Of a stretch of DNA of 64,000 nt, positions 54,081-62,538 are shown one piece after another. Both the position numbers and the translations under genes were made by a program. Source of the DNA: Carnobacterium funditum DSM 5970 (GTDB lineage Bacteria > Bacillota > Bacilli > Lactobacillales > Carnobacteriaceae); contig NZ_JQLL01000001.1 in NCBI RefSeq assembly GCF_000744185.1, forward strand, positions 186,001 through 250,000, given 5' to 3'. Below the pieces are notes generated by a model, which saw only the letters and a program-made list of their open reading frames with translations, searched no databases and was not told the origin of the DNA. The stretch's first letter is position 1; each line of letters begins with the position of its first letter.

Positions 54081-55304
54081 ATGGATATTTTATTAAAGAA
54101 CGTACTTTTAAACGATGGTGAAAGTTTGAAAGATGTAGCCATTCAAGATGGAAAGATCACTGCTATTGAAGAAGCAATTACAGAATCAGCCAAGCGTGTT
54201 ATCGATGCAAAAGGAAGAGTTTTATTACCAGGTTTTGTCGAAAGTCATCTTCATCTAGATAAAGCGCTAATTGCTGATCGTAAACCAAATAACTCTGGAA
54301 CATTAAAAGAAGCCATCAGTGTAACTGCAGAACTGAAACCAACTTTTACAAAAAAAGATATCTACGATCGTGCTAAGAGAACGCTAGAAATGATTATCCC
54401 TTATGGTGTAACAACTATTAGAACGCATTCAGAATTCGATCCAGCACAAGGTTTTACAGGATTTGAAACAATTTTGAAATTAAAAGAAGAATACAAAAAT
54501 TTAGTGGATATCCAAGTTGTGGCATTCCCACAAGAAGGGATCATTAAAATGCCAGGTACAGAAGAGATGATGTATGAAGCGATGGAAATGGGAGCAGATG
54601 TTGTAGGGGGAATTCCTTACAACGATGCACCAGCTAAAGAGCACATTGATATCGTCTTTGAAATTGCTAAAAAATACAATAAGCCCATTGACTTACACGC
54701 TGAGTTTAGTGATGAAGCAACTAATATGTCTATTGAATACTTGTGTAAAAAAACAATCGCAGAAGGTTACCAAGGGAGAGTATCTACTGGTCACATGACA
54801 GCCCTTCACGCTTTACCAAAAGCAGAATTAGACCCTATTATTGCGATGATAGCTGAAGCCGGTATTAGCATTATGGCATTGCCTGCAACAGATTTACATT
54901 TAGGTGCTCGTAATGATGAATACAATGTTAGAAGAGCCGTTACCCCTATTCGTAAGTTAAGAGATGGCGGAGTAAACATGTGTATCGCAACAAATAACAT
55001 TCGTAATGCCTTTACACCTTATGGCAATGGCGATATTTTACAAACAGCTATGTTGGCTATTCCAGTAGCTCATTTAGGTGGAGCAAATGATTTGAAAACC
55101 GTCTTACCAATGATCACAGACAACCCTGCAAAAGCAATCGGTTTAACGGATTATGGTATTGCAGTTGGCAACAAAGCAGATGTTGTCTTACTAGATACTA
55201 AAGTTAAAGAGAATGCGATCATTGATATTCCTACAAGACTATTTGTAATTAAAAATGGGAAAGTAACGGTTGAAAACACAAAAGAAACCATTATTCACCG
55301 TTAA
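54081..55304 (+). CDS. Cytosine-deaminase-like amidohydrolase
   Basis: Predicted 407-residue amidohydrolase of the cytosine deaminase / AtzC-like group. Seen: GFVESHLHLDKAL with the HxH metal ligands near residue 58, DLHAEF near 200, STGHMTALH near 235 and MALPATDLHLGARND. In E. coli CodA the next conserved block contains HDD, whose aspartates bind metal and act in catalysis; here the aligned segment reads ATNNIRNAFTPYG, so both Asp are Asn. Either the activity differs or other residues substitute. Last gene of the fdrA operon. AAAGGAGA lies about 9 bases before the ATG at 54081; a TTG at 54075 is less likely. It may open a cyclic ureide to feed the carbamoyltransferase (inference). Confidence 0.78.
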   Translation: MDILLKNVLLNDGESLKDVAIQDGKITAIEEAITESAKRVIDAKGRVLLPGFVESHLHLDKALIADRKPNNSGTLKEAISVTAELKPTFTKKDIYDRAKRTLEMIIPYGVTTIRTHSEFDPAQGFTGFETILKLKEEYKNLVDIQVVAFPQEGIIKMPGTEEMMYEAMEMGADVVGGIPYNDAPAKEHIDIVFEIAKKYNKPIDLHAEFSDEATNMSIEYLCKKTIAEGYQGRVSTGHMTALHALPKAELDPIIAMIAEAGISIMALPATDLHLGARNDEYNVRRAVTPIRKLRDGGVNMCIATNNIRNAFTPYGNGDILQTAMLAIPVAHLGGANDLKTVLPMITDNPAKAIGLTDYGIAVGNKADVVLLDTKVKENAIIDIPTRLFVIKNGKVTVENTKETIIHR

Positions 55305-55834
55305 CCTGAATGATTCATAAATTGTAGCGATAGCTACTACCAATCATTTCTGATGCTCCTTTTCAGCGTATCAATGGAGAAACTTGTCAATCTCTTTACG
55401 GCCATACTAAAATGGATGAACCAGAAAGAAAAATTTGAGAACTTGTCCGGTTTCGTAAATCAGATAGGCTAACCCAACCGGTATGATTAAAGTGAAGTTA
55501 TAGCAAAGAAGAAAAGATAGGGGAACAGCCATTTTATGAGTTTGTATTTTTGAGACACTATTTCTTTAACAGTGATAAAAATGGTTCTATAAAATAATAT
55601 TAGTTCATGAATAAGTCATCCTTGATTTATTCATGAGCTATTTATTTAATACAGCGACCGACGAATTTTTACATAGGAATATTAGGACTATGATTGTTTT
55701 TTCACATCTCACTTTATATAAGCGATTTCCGATAGAACTAGCTGATGTAAATACTAAAAATGTTTGAGGTTTCAACAGGTATGGTTAGCTATAACAAAGC
55801 AAATAAAAATAGCTAGTAGGGCTCAGTTATTCTT
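55305..55834. other. Intergenic stretch after the fdrA operon
   Basis: About 530 bases with no intact gene. Near 55391-55435 an ATGGATGA...ACTTGTCC arm pair resembles the GATGAGT hairpin family but is degenerate. Confidence 0.3.
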
Positions 55835-56142
55835 ATGGTGAGTTCAATTAAACATTCTCTTATAAAGAGTGTGAAGTATGCAGCCGCTAAGACTGAAACA
55901 GATCACAATAAAGAAACAATGAAAAATTCTACTGTATTATCTGAATAGGCTAAAAAGGGAAGCGCTAACCCTATCGTCATTAGAGTAAGTCAAAGCCTAT
56001 GAAAGAACATATCAATGGTGATAGTGGTGATAGTGTCATTATGGAAATAGGAGATGTTGGAGGTTTTTGCGATAGCTACAGAGCTCTGATGAACATGTTT
56101 GAAAAGGTACTTATCGCATTTGCAGAAAAAACTGGTTTATAA
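55835..56142 (+). pseudogene. Decayed gene upstream of the Nramp-like gene
   Basis: From ATG 55835 the sequence reads MVSSIKHSLIKSVKYAAAKT... to a TAG at 55947, continues in frame to 55999, then shifts into a 47-residue frame (55999-56142) reading GDVGGFCDSYRALMNMFEKV and ending AEKTGL. The codon use looks coding and the pieces join plausibly, so this is likely a gene broken by a stop and a frameshift, with much of its middle lost. No family was recognised. Confidence 0.4.
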
Positions 56143-56211
56143 AGTAATAATGAAACAGGTGATGTAAAATAATTAGTTCTAATATGTGGAAATCTAAAAT
56201 GGAGGGATAAT

Positions 56212-57444
56212 ATGACTAAACAATCATTCAGCAATAAATTGAAAAATATGGGTCCTGCAGCAATCATAACAAGTGCTTTTATAGGACCTGGAACCATTAC
56301 AACAACGACCATTGCAGGAGCAAATTACGGGTATCAACTTCTCTGGGCGGTATTATTTTCAATCATTGCTTTAATGGTATTAATGGAGATGAGTTCTCGT
56401 ATCGGTATTATTTCTGGAAGAGATGCTATTCGTGCAGCAGAAGAGATGCATACTGAAAGTAAAGGTTGGGGCATCTTCATTAAAGGATTAGTTTTATTGG
56501 CAGTAGTCATTACTTGTTTTGGTTTCCAGAGTGGCAATGAAATTGGAGCATCATTAGGTCTTGGAGATGCATTTGGTATTTCAAAAAGTAGTGCTGCTCT
56601 AATTGTAGGAGCCATTGTTATGACGACAGCATTGATGGGAACAACTAAAATCTTAGAAAAAATTATGCTATTATTTGTAAGTGCAATGGGCTTTATCTTT
56701 GTGATCACGATGATTTTAGTGAAACCAGACATACCAGCAATGGTGAAAGGATTATTTTTACCGACTATGCCAGATGGTGGTGTAGTAACGACGATGGCAC
56801 TTATCGGAACGAGTTTGATTGCTATCAATTTGGTGCTTCACTCAATTACATCAAAGAATAAATGGAACACACCTGAGGGATTAGTAGAAGCGCGATTTGA
56901 TATTAAAGTGAATATTTTAATCGGTGGATTAATCACCTTTTCAATGTTGACAACAAGTGCGGCTCTTTTATTTGAAACTGGAACTGAAGTAACAAGCCCA
57001 CTTGTATTTTCTACTCAACTTGAACCTATTCTGGGCGATTGGGCAAGAGTTGTCGGAGATTTAGGCATTTTCGCAGCTGGACTATCTTCAGCTATTGCTA
57101 TCCCTTTCATATTAAAAACAATTTTGGCTAGCGTTTTTAACTGGGAAAAAGGAATAGAAGACAACAAAGCTAAAACAATGGGGGCTATTGTTGTTATCTT
57201 TGGTACTGCTTTTGCGATAGCTGATGTCAAACCCACACAAATTATAATTTTTGCTCAAGCAACTAGTGGGTTTTTTTTACCATTCTTTGCAGTATTATTG
57301 TTGGTTGTTTCAAATAGTAAGATCATCATGGGCAAATATACAAATACTCTCTTACAAAATATACTAGGATTAATAGCTGTTGTTGTTACATTGGCTATTG
57401 GAATGTTGGGATTATACGGAACCCTTTCAAATTTACTAGCCTAA
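56212..57444 (+). CDS. Nramp-family-like transporter with altered metal motifs
   Basis: Predicted 410-residue membrane protein with about 11 hydrophobic segments and the Nramp fold pattern (GPAAIITSAFIGPGTITTTT near the N-terminus, ANYGYQLLWAVLF). In classical Nramp/MntH proteins the first segment has DPGN and the sixth has MPH; here these positions read GPGT and LVLHS. The metal-binding Asp and Met are missing, so manganese or iron transport is doubtful. It may carry another cation or an organic substrate. GGAGGG precedes the ATG. Single gene downstream of the ureide-type operon and a decayed gene. Confidence 0.8.
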   Translation: MTKQSFSNKLKNMGPAAIITSAFIGPGTITTTTIAGANYGYQLLWAVLFSIIALMVLMEMSSRIGIISGRDAIRAAEEMHTESKGWGIFIKGLVLLAVVITCFGFQSGNEIGASLGLGDAFGISKSSAALIVGAIVMTTALMGTTKILEKIMLLFVSAMGFIFVITMILVKPDIPAMVKGLFLPTMPDGGVVTTMALIGTSLIAINLVLHSITSKNKWNTPEGLVEARFDIKVNILIGGLITFSMLTTSAALLFETGTEVTSPLVFSTQLEPILGDWARVVGDLGIFAAGLSSAIAIPFILKTILASVFNWEKGIEDNKAKTMGAIVVIFGTAFAIADVKPTQIIIFAQATSGFFLPFFAVLLLVVSNSKIIMGKYTNTLLQNILGLIAVVVTLAIGMLGLYGTLSNLLA

Positions 57445-57533
57445 TATAAAAAAGAGGCTAGTAACAAAAGTCGAAAGCAAATGAGTAAGCACTACAAAAA
57501 ATGGTTGAAACTGATCCAATAGGAGGAAATAGT

Positions 57534-57629
57534 GTGTTGTTAAAAGAAGCTATTGATAGCGAACAAACCACATTTTTATTGAAAAGTATTTCTTTCTTTC
57601 AGATGGATAAGTTGGGAAAAACGGTTTAA
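57534..57629 (+). pseudogene. Short gene fragment next to the IS30 element
   Basis: A GTG with AGGAGGAAATA upstream opens a 31-residue frame (MLLKEAIDSEQTTFLLKSI...) ending TAA. The good ribosome site suggests the start of a once longer gene; the IS30 element begins 76 bases further on. No family was recognised. Confidence 0.3.
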
Positions 57630-57701
57630 AAACTTGTTTATGTTCACAAATAATGAATGATAAGCTAAAAGTACATTATAAGAATTAGTATATCTGATTT
57701 G

Positions 57702-58661
57702 TCAAATTAAGCTATACAAAATATCTTCATCCATGTAACTCATAAAAACTTCCAGCGGTGTTTGGTAATTTAATGACTTTCTTGGAATTATATTCCGTTT
57801 GTGTGCAACAGACGATACGAAAGCCTGATCAACTTCGTTGAAATCCATTTCTTTTGGCAATCCATCTTTTCGAAGAAGCCCATTAGAATTCTCGTTTAAA
57901 GCTCGTTGTAAAGGCGTTCCAGGGTCAGCGAAGTAGATAGCGACATCATGCTGGTTGCACAAAGATTTCCAGTTGGAGAACTCCTTACCGCAATCAAAAG
58001 TAATTGATTTGAATAATTTTTTTGGTATGGATTGGAACCATTGATTCATAGCACTCTCAATGTCGCAGGCTTTACGCCCTTTGGGCTTTAAGGTAATGAT
58101 AGCTTTCGATAAAATCTCTACTAGAGTAATGACCGCACTTTTGTGGCGGACACCTACAATGGTATCTCCTTCGATATGACCAAATTCTTCTTTAAATGTT
58201 GGATAATCTATTATTCTTTCAGAGATATTTCGTTTATAAGCTTGTCTACCTCTACGTTCTTGATGTCCGTTAGGCTTTCTTTTCCCTTTCATTGGAAGGG
58301 TAGCTTCATCGAATGTTTTTTCTTTAAATTGTCTATAAAGTGTTCGTACGGAACAGTCTATTGTCATTTCTTTACGGCCAATAATGACATCAGGCGTCCA
58401 GCCTTCAGCTACTTTTTCCTTGATATAAAGATGTTGTTCTTCTGGTAAAACAACTTTTTCGCGTCCACACTGCTTCTTGTTTTTCTTATACCGTAGGTAA
58501 TACTCGAAAGCTGTATGTCCTGCTCTGAAGAACCTGATAACATTATTAATCGGTGTTCGAGTACGATTCAAGTAAGCAGCTATTTTAGCAACTGGAATAC
58601 CTTGATGGTAATAAGCTTCTATCATCACTAGTTCATCCATGGTAATATGGGTATAGGTCAT
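57702..58661 (-). CDS. IS30-family transposase
   Basis: Predicted 319-residue DDE transposase. An N-terminal helix-turn-helix (TMDELVMIEAYYHQGIPVAKIA) is followed by the catalytic core: GHIEGDTIVG (first Asp), TFDCGKEFSNW (second Asp) and LNENSNGLLR (Glu). It looks intact and of full length, so the element may be active. Confidence 0.93.
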   Translation of the reverse strand: MTYTHITMDELVMIEAYYHQGIPVAKIAAYLNRTRTPINNVIRFFRAGHTAFEYYLRYKKNKKQCGREKVVLPEEQHLYIKEKVAEGWTPDVIIGRKEMTIDCSVRTLYRQFKEKTFDEATLPMKGKRKPNGHQERRGRQAYKRNISERIIDYPTFKEEFGHIEGDTIVGVRHKSAVITLVEILSKAIITLKPKGRKACDIESAMNQWFQSIPKKLFKSITFDCGKEFSNWKSLCNQHDVAIYFADPGTPLQRALNENSNGLLRKDGLPKEMDFNEVDQAFVSSVAHKRNIIPRKSLNYQTPLEVFMSYMDEDILYSLI

Positions 58662-58742
58662 TTGTGATCACTCCTTGTTTTCTATGGTTGGAAATACAAT
58701 TAGAGTGTATCACGAATGGCTTTTTTATTTGTATAGCTTAAT
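57706..58742 (-). mobile_element. IS30-family insertion sequence
   Basis: Terminal inverted repeats ATTAAGCTATACAAA (57706-57720) and TTTGTATAGCTTAAT (58728-58742) bound an element of about 1.04 kb with one transposase gene. The outer bases (GTCAA on the left, CTTAC on the right) do not show an obvious target duplication, so the exact ends may be a few bases further out. The transposase stop codon lies at 57702-57704, at or just outside the left repeat. Confidence 0.85.
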
Positions 58743-58968
58743 CTTACAATCCACGATATTAAAACTATCTTTTTTGGTAGCAATAAAAAAATTCTGTAAA
58801 AATACACTATGAATAATTCAGATTTAAAACGGACGACTAGAGAAAAGAACAAGGAGCATTAACCGCTATTAGCTAACTTCAAGCGCTCTTGACAATGAAC
58901 ACAATTTCATTTAATCTAAGTTAATAAAACTTGTTCCTAAAGACTCTTAGTGATGGGAGAAAAACAAA

Positions 58969-59232
58969 ATGAATCAAGGAAATATTGAAGACTTAACTGA
59001 AGATGAGATCAAAGAATTGCAGACCAGTTCAGATTTAATTTTTGTAGAAACCGATATAAGTGGTTTTTTTGAAATTAAAGTTAAATCCCCAACAGAAATG
59101 TTTCCAACTGATGTTTTTTATACAAAAGAGGCTATTGGAGGATTCATGATGTCTAAGTTCAAACTAAGCATTCTGATCGAATCGAATGATGGGAAATTTA
59201 TCTATCAACCTAACCGTTTAGGAAAAAATTAA
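58969..59232 (+). CDS. Small acidic protein, unknown function
   Basis: Predicted 87-residue soluble protein with an acidic N-terminal helix (IEDLTEDEIKELQ) and beta-rich remainder. GGGAG lies about 8 bases before the ATG and a terminator follows, so it is probably real. No family was recognised. The preceding 225 bases after the IS hold no supported gene. Confidence 0.6.
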   Translation: MNQGNIEDLTEDEIKELQTSSDLIFVETDISGFFEIKVKSPTEMFPTDVFYTKEAIGGFMMSKFKLSILIESNDGKFIYQPNRLGKN

Positions 59233-59250
59233 GTGGTTTGATCAATGAAA

Positions 59251-59276
59251 AGACAACTTTGCAGTTGGCTTTTTTT
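59251..59276 (+). terminator. Terminator after the small acidic gene
   Basis: AGACAACT and AGTTGGCT form a short stem with one mismatch, followed by a run of T residues. Confidence 0.65.
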
Positions 59277-59365
59277 GATTTAACTAAATAAATTTTAGGA
59301 GGGTAATAAATAGAAGTATGGTATATTAAATAAAGATGATTGAGGAAATAAAGGAGTAGATAGAG

Positions 59366-60172
59366 TTGATTAAATTAATTGCCATTGATATGGATGGAAC
59401 TTTACTAAATAATGCCCACCAAATTACAAAGAATGTGCAAAAAGCTATTTTTGATGCTATTGAATCAGGAATAAAAATTGTTTTGTGCACTGGGAGACCA
59501 TCAAAGGCAGTATACCCCTATATTGAACAATTGGATTTACCGGATAAAGAAGATTATGTGATTTCTTTAAATGGGACATTGGTTCAAAAAACCAATACAC
59601 AAGAAATTGTTTACAGTCATATATTGGAACATGCTGAACTAAGTGAAATTGAATGCATCCGCAAAGATTATGCATTAAATTTAACTTTTTTTGATAAATC
59701 ACATTATTTTTATACGGGAGAAAAAACCGACAGATTAATGTTTGATGCAACCATTTTAGGAATGGAACCTATCCATTTAGATGTAAAAGATATTCCTAAA
59801 GACATGGTCATCTATAAGGCAATGTTTGTAGGAGAACCTGCAGAACTTGATCGGTTTGTTCAAGTGGTACCTGATGAACTGTATCAAAAATTCTATCCTA
59901 TTAGAAGTTTACCCTATGTTTTTGAAGTATTGCCTAAAAAAGCCAATAAAGGTGATGCGTTAATTGGATTGGCTGAACTACTAGGTATTCCAATGGAAGA
60001 GGTTATGGCCATTGGCGATGGCGAAAATGATATTGATCTGATGAATGCTGTTGTTGAAAGTGTTGCGATGGGGAATGCCACTAAAACCATTAAAATAGCG
60101 GCCAAATATGAAACTAAGTCTAACGAAGAAGATGGCGTTGCCCATGCTATCTATCAATGGGCATTAAACTAA
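59366..60172 (+). CDS. Cof-type HAD phosphatase
   Basis: Predicted 268-residue HAD-IIB hydrolase. Motif I AIDMDGTLL near residue 7, motif II CTGRPSKAV near 41, motif III Lys in KKANKGDAL near 196 and motif IV IGDGENDIDLM near 217. Cof-type enzymes hydrolyse sugar phosphates, pyridoxal phosphate or similar; the substrate is unknown. The start is TTG with AAAGGAG 9 bases upstream. Single gene. Confidence 0.9.
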   Translation: MIKLIAIDMDGTLLNNAHQITKNVQKAIFDAIESGIKIVLCTGRPSKAVYPYIEQLDLPDKEDYVISLNGTLVQKTNTQEIVYSHILEHAELSEIECIRKDYALNLTFFDKSHYFYTGEKTDRLMFDATILGMEPIHLDVKDIPKDMVIYKAMFVGEPAELDRFVQVVPDELYQKFYPIRSLPYVFEVLPKKANKGDALIGLAELLGIPMEEVMAIGDGENDIDLMNAVVESVAMGNATKTIKIAAKYETKSNEEDGVAHAIYQWALN

Positions 60173-60176
60173 AAAT

Positions 60177-60214
60177 AAGCGTTTCGTCAGTGAATGTTAA
60201 CTGGCGAAACGCTT
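60177..60214. terminator. Bidirectional terminator
   Basis: AAGCGTTTCG and CGAAACGCTT pair perfectly around CAGT/ACTG; it lies between convergent genes. The following sequence is only moderately T-rich. Confidence 0.7.
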
Positions 60215-60237
60215 GTTTATGTTAACCAACTAGTCGT

Positions 60238-61263
60238 TTAAAATAACCAGAAAATTAAAGAAATAGCTAATAGGACTTGTGTCAGCCCGACTAATAATCC
60301 ATAAAGTAGCGTTTTTGGTCCTTCTTTAACAATATCAGAAAACTTAACACGTAACCCAATAGCAGCTAAAGCAGCTATTTCAAATTGATTGCTGATGGTT
60401 TGAGCACTCGTAACCATAAAATCTGGTAGCGATACAAAACTTCTTAATAAGAATAAACAAAAGAATCCAATAATAAACCAAGGAACACCAGCAGAACTTT
60501 TAGTGTTCTTATGTACGTTCGTTGATTTGGAAAATAAAGACTTATCTTTTTCAAAATTCATTTTTCCGAAAAGCAAAGCGACACCAATAAGCAGTAAGAC
60601 ACGCATCAGTTTAAAAACAATCGCTAGATTAGCTACATCGTCACTAACTATTTTTGCTGAAGCAATAACTTGGCCTATGGACTGAACTGTTCCACCAATT
60701 AGCGCAGACGTTTGAACAGTTTCATCTTTGTAGAGGATAGCTGAAAGAATAGGTAAAGTAACCATTAAAAGAGTACCGGTTACATTAACAATGGTAATTG
60801 ATAATCCTTTATCTTTTTCATCAGCATCGATAACAGGCGATATTGTCCCAATAGCAGAAGAACCACAGACCGCATTACCAGCTCCCATTAATAAGGAGAA
60901 TTTCTTGCCGAATTTCAAATACCGTCCAATCCAGTAAGCGGCAATGATAGTAACAACCATTTGAAATAGGATAAAAGTAAATCCTGTAAAACCAACTTGC
61001 TTGATAATCTGAAAATTAAGAATCAGTCCGTTCAAGACAATGGAAAATTCTAATAAACTTTTTTCAGAAAATTTCGTCCCAGTACTTAATAGAGGGTGGT
61101 TTAAAAGAGTATTGCCAAGTAGGATACCTAAAAAAATAGCAATAAGAGCCGCTCCTAATGTGGGTATAAAGAGCGCTAACCCTTGACTAATAATGGATAT
61201 GATGACACTTATCATTAAACCTGGTAAAATAAATTTTGCTTTTTCCATTACTTTTTGAATCAT
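60238..61263 (-). CDS. yeiH: YeiH/UPF0324-family putative exporter
   Basis: Predicted 341-residue membrane protein with about 10 hydrophobic segments. Characteristic pieces are LGILLGNTLLN, SEKSLLEFSIVLNGLILN, LMGAGNAVCGSSAIGTISPVI near residue 127 and IAALAAIGLRVKFSDI near the C-terminus. The family is described as putative sulfate or sulfonate exporters. It is divergent from a LysR-type gene, the usual arrangement for yeiH and its regulator. Confidence 0.88.
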   Translation of the reverse strand: MIQKVMEKAKFILPGLMISVIISIISQGLALFIPTLGAALIAIFLGILLGNTLLNHPLLSTGTKFSEKSLLEFSIVLNGLILNFQIIKQVGFTGFTFILFQMVVTIIAAYWIGRYLKFGKKFSLLMGAGNAVCGSSAIGTISPVIDADEKDKGLSITIVNVTGTLLMVTLPILSAILYKDETVQTSALIGGTVQSIGQVIASAKIVSDDVANLAIVFKLMRVLLLIGVALLFGKMNFEKDKSLFSKSTNVHKNTKSSAGVPWFIIGFFCLFLLRSFVSLPDFMVTSAQTISNQFEIAALAAIGLRVKFSDIVKEGPKTLLYGLLVGLTQVLLAISLIFWLF

Positions 61264-61328
61264 AACCGATCTCCTTTTGTCCCATTTCCTATAGTTATTA
61301 GTTTACACTTAAAATTGCATAAGTTAAA

Positions 61329-61343
61329 ATAATCATATATTAT
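61329..61343. promoter_or_regulatory. LysR-type box between yeiH and its regulator
   Basis: ATAAT-N5-ATTAT is an inverted repeat of the T-N11-A type bound by LysR regulators. It lies in the 117-base space between the divergent genes, 38 bases before the regulator start. Confidence 0.45.
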
Positions 61344-61380
61344 CTATGTATAAGATATATTTATAGAAAGGAAGAGAGTT

Positions 61381-62268
61381 ATGTTAGATTATCGCTACCA
61401 AACATTTCTAACACTTGCAGAAGAAATGAACTACACTCATACTGCAAAAAAATTACATATTACACAACCAGCGGTAACCCAACACATTCAATACTTACAA
61501 AATGAATTGAAAGTCGAATTGGTTCATTATGAAAACAGGCAATTAACCCTAACTAAAAAAGGGCAACAATTACAAAAAGACCTATTACTGCTACAAAAAG
61601 AAATTCTTCAAATTCAAAGTAAATTGGCTCCAAAAGAAGAAGCTCCTTCTTTTACATTTGGTGCTACTCTAACCATTGGTGAATATGTGATGCCTGAATT
61701 GATTGAAAAGTATATACATGCTTATCCAACTCACAACCTTTCGATGTTAGTTGATAATACGACTTCTTTGGTTGAATATCTAGAACACGGGAAAATTGAT
61801 TTTGCTTTTGTAGAAGGAGAATTTAATCAACACTTATTTGGTTTCCGTAAAATTTCAGATGAATCATTTATTGCAGTTTGTGCTAAAAGTAATCCGTTAT
61901 GGAAAAAAAAACAACCCATGAATGAATTGTTTTCACATCAATTATTGATAAGAGAAGTTGGATCTGGATCACGTTTGATTTTAGAAACAGCTCTGAAAAA
62001 TAAAAGTATCCATATAGATAGTTTTATTAAAACAATGATGATCGGCAACATCTCTTCTATTAAGGAGCTAGTAAAAAAGGATTTAGGGATTACTTTTTTA
62101 TACCGGAATGCTGTTGAAGAAGAACTTGGAAATGGGTCATTAAAAGAAATTAAGATAATAGACTTTGTTATTGAACACCCTTTTCATTTGATCTATCTTA
62201 AATCTGCGAATGTAAAAGGAATGGAGATTGCACAAAACTTTAGTCACTTATTCCCTCGAAATAGGTGA
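61381..62268 (+). CDS. LysR-family transcriptional regulator
   Basis: Predicted 295-residue regulator. The N-terminal winged helix-turn-helix (YQTFLTLAEEMNYTHTAKKLHITQPAVTQHIQYL) is typical, followed by a periplasmic-binding-protein-like effector domain from about residue 90. It resembles CysL/YwfK-type regulators that accompany yeiH. AAAGGAAGAG precedes the ATG. It probably controls the divergent exporter gene; the effector is unknown. Confidence 0.9.
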   Translation: MLDYRYQTFLTLAEEMNYTHTAKKLHITQPAVTQHIQYLQNELKVELVHYENRQLTLTKKGQQLQKDLLLLQKEILQIQSKLAPKEEAPSFTFGATLTIGEYVMPELIEKYIHAYPTHNLSMLVDNTTSLVEYLEHGKIDFAFVEGEFNQHLFGFRKISDESFIAVCAKSNPLWKKKQPMNELFSHQLLIREVGSGSRLILETALKNKSIHIDSFIKTMMIGNISSIKELVKKDLGITFLYRNAVEEELGNGSLKEIKIIDFVIEHPFHLIYLKSANVKGMEIAQNFSHLFPRNR

Positions 62269-62538
62269 GCTTTTTTGATCACGTTATATTTTGGCATTTA
62301 ATTTGTGTAGGTAATGTGATGTTTTATTTCTATCTTTTTAGCTGCTAAGCGATTAAAATGACAACGAATGAAAGCGTTCTTAAAAGATAATGATGCAAAG
62401 AAAAAACAATAGGGAATAAATTTACTACGAATTAAATTATAATTCTACTTATTGTTCAAAAGTAATTATACGTAATTATATTTATACCTCATTATTGTAT
62501 AATTAAATAATTTATGTAAATAAAAGGAGCTCATAACA
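62269..62538. other. Upstream region of the sigma-54 activator
   Basis: About 270 A+T-rich bases. A TATAAT at 62498-62503 may be the -10 of the activator gene, but no good -35 is visible. No gene is supported. Confidence 0.3.

Noticed and set aside
56334-56828. Reverse frame opposite the Nramp-like gene
   Set aside because: Shadow of the forward gene with no independent coding signal.
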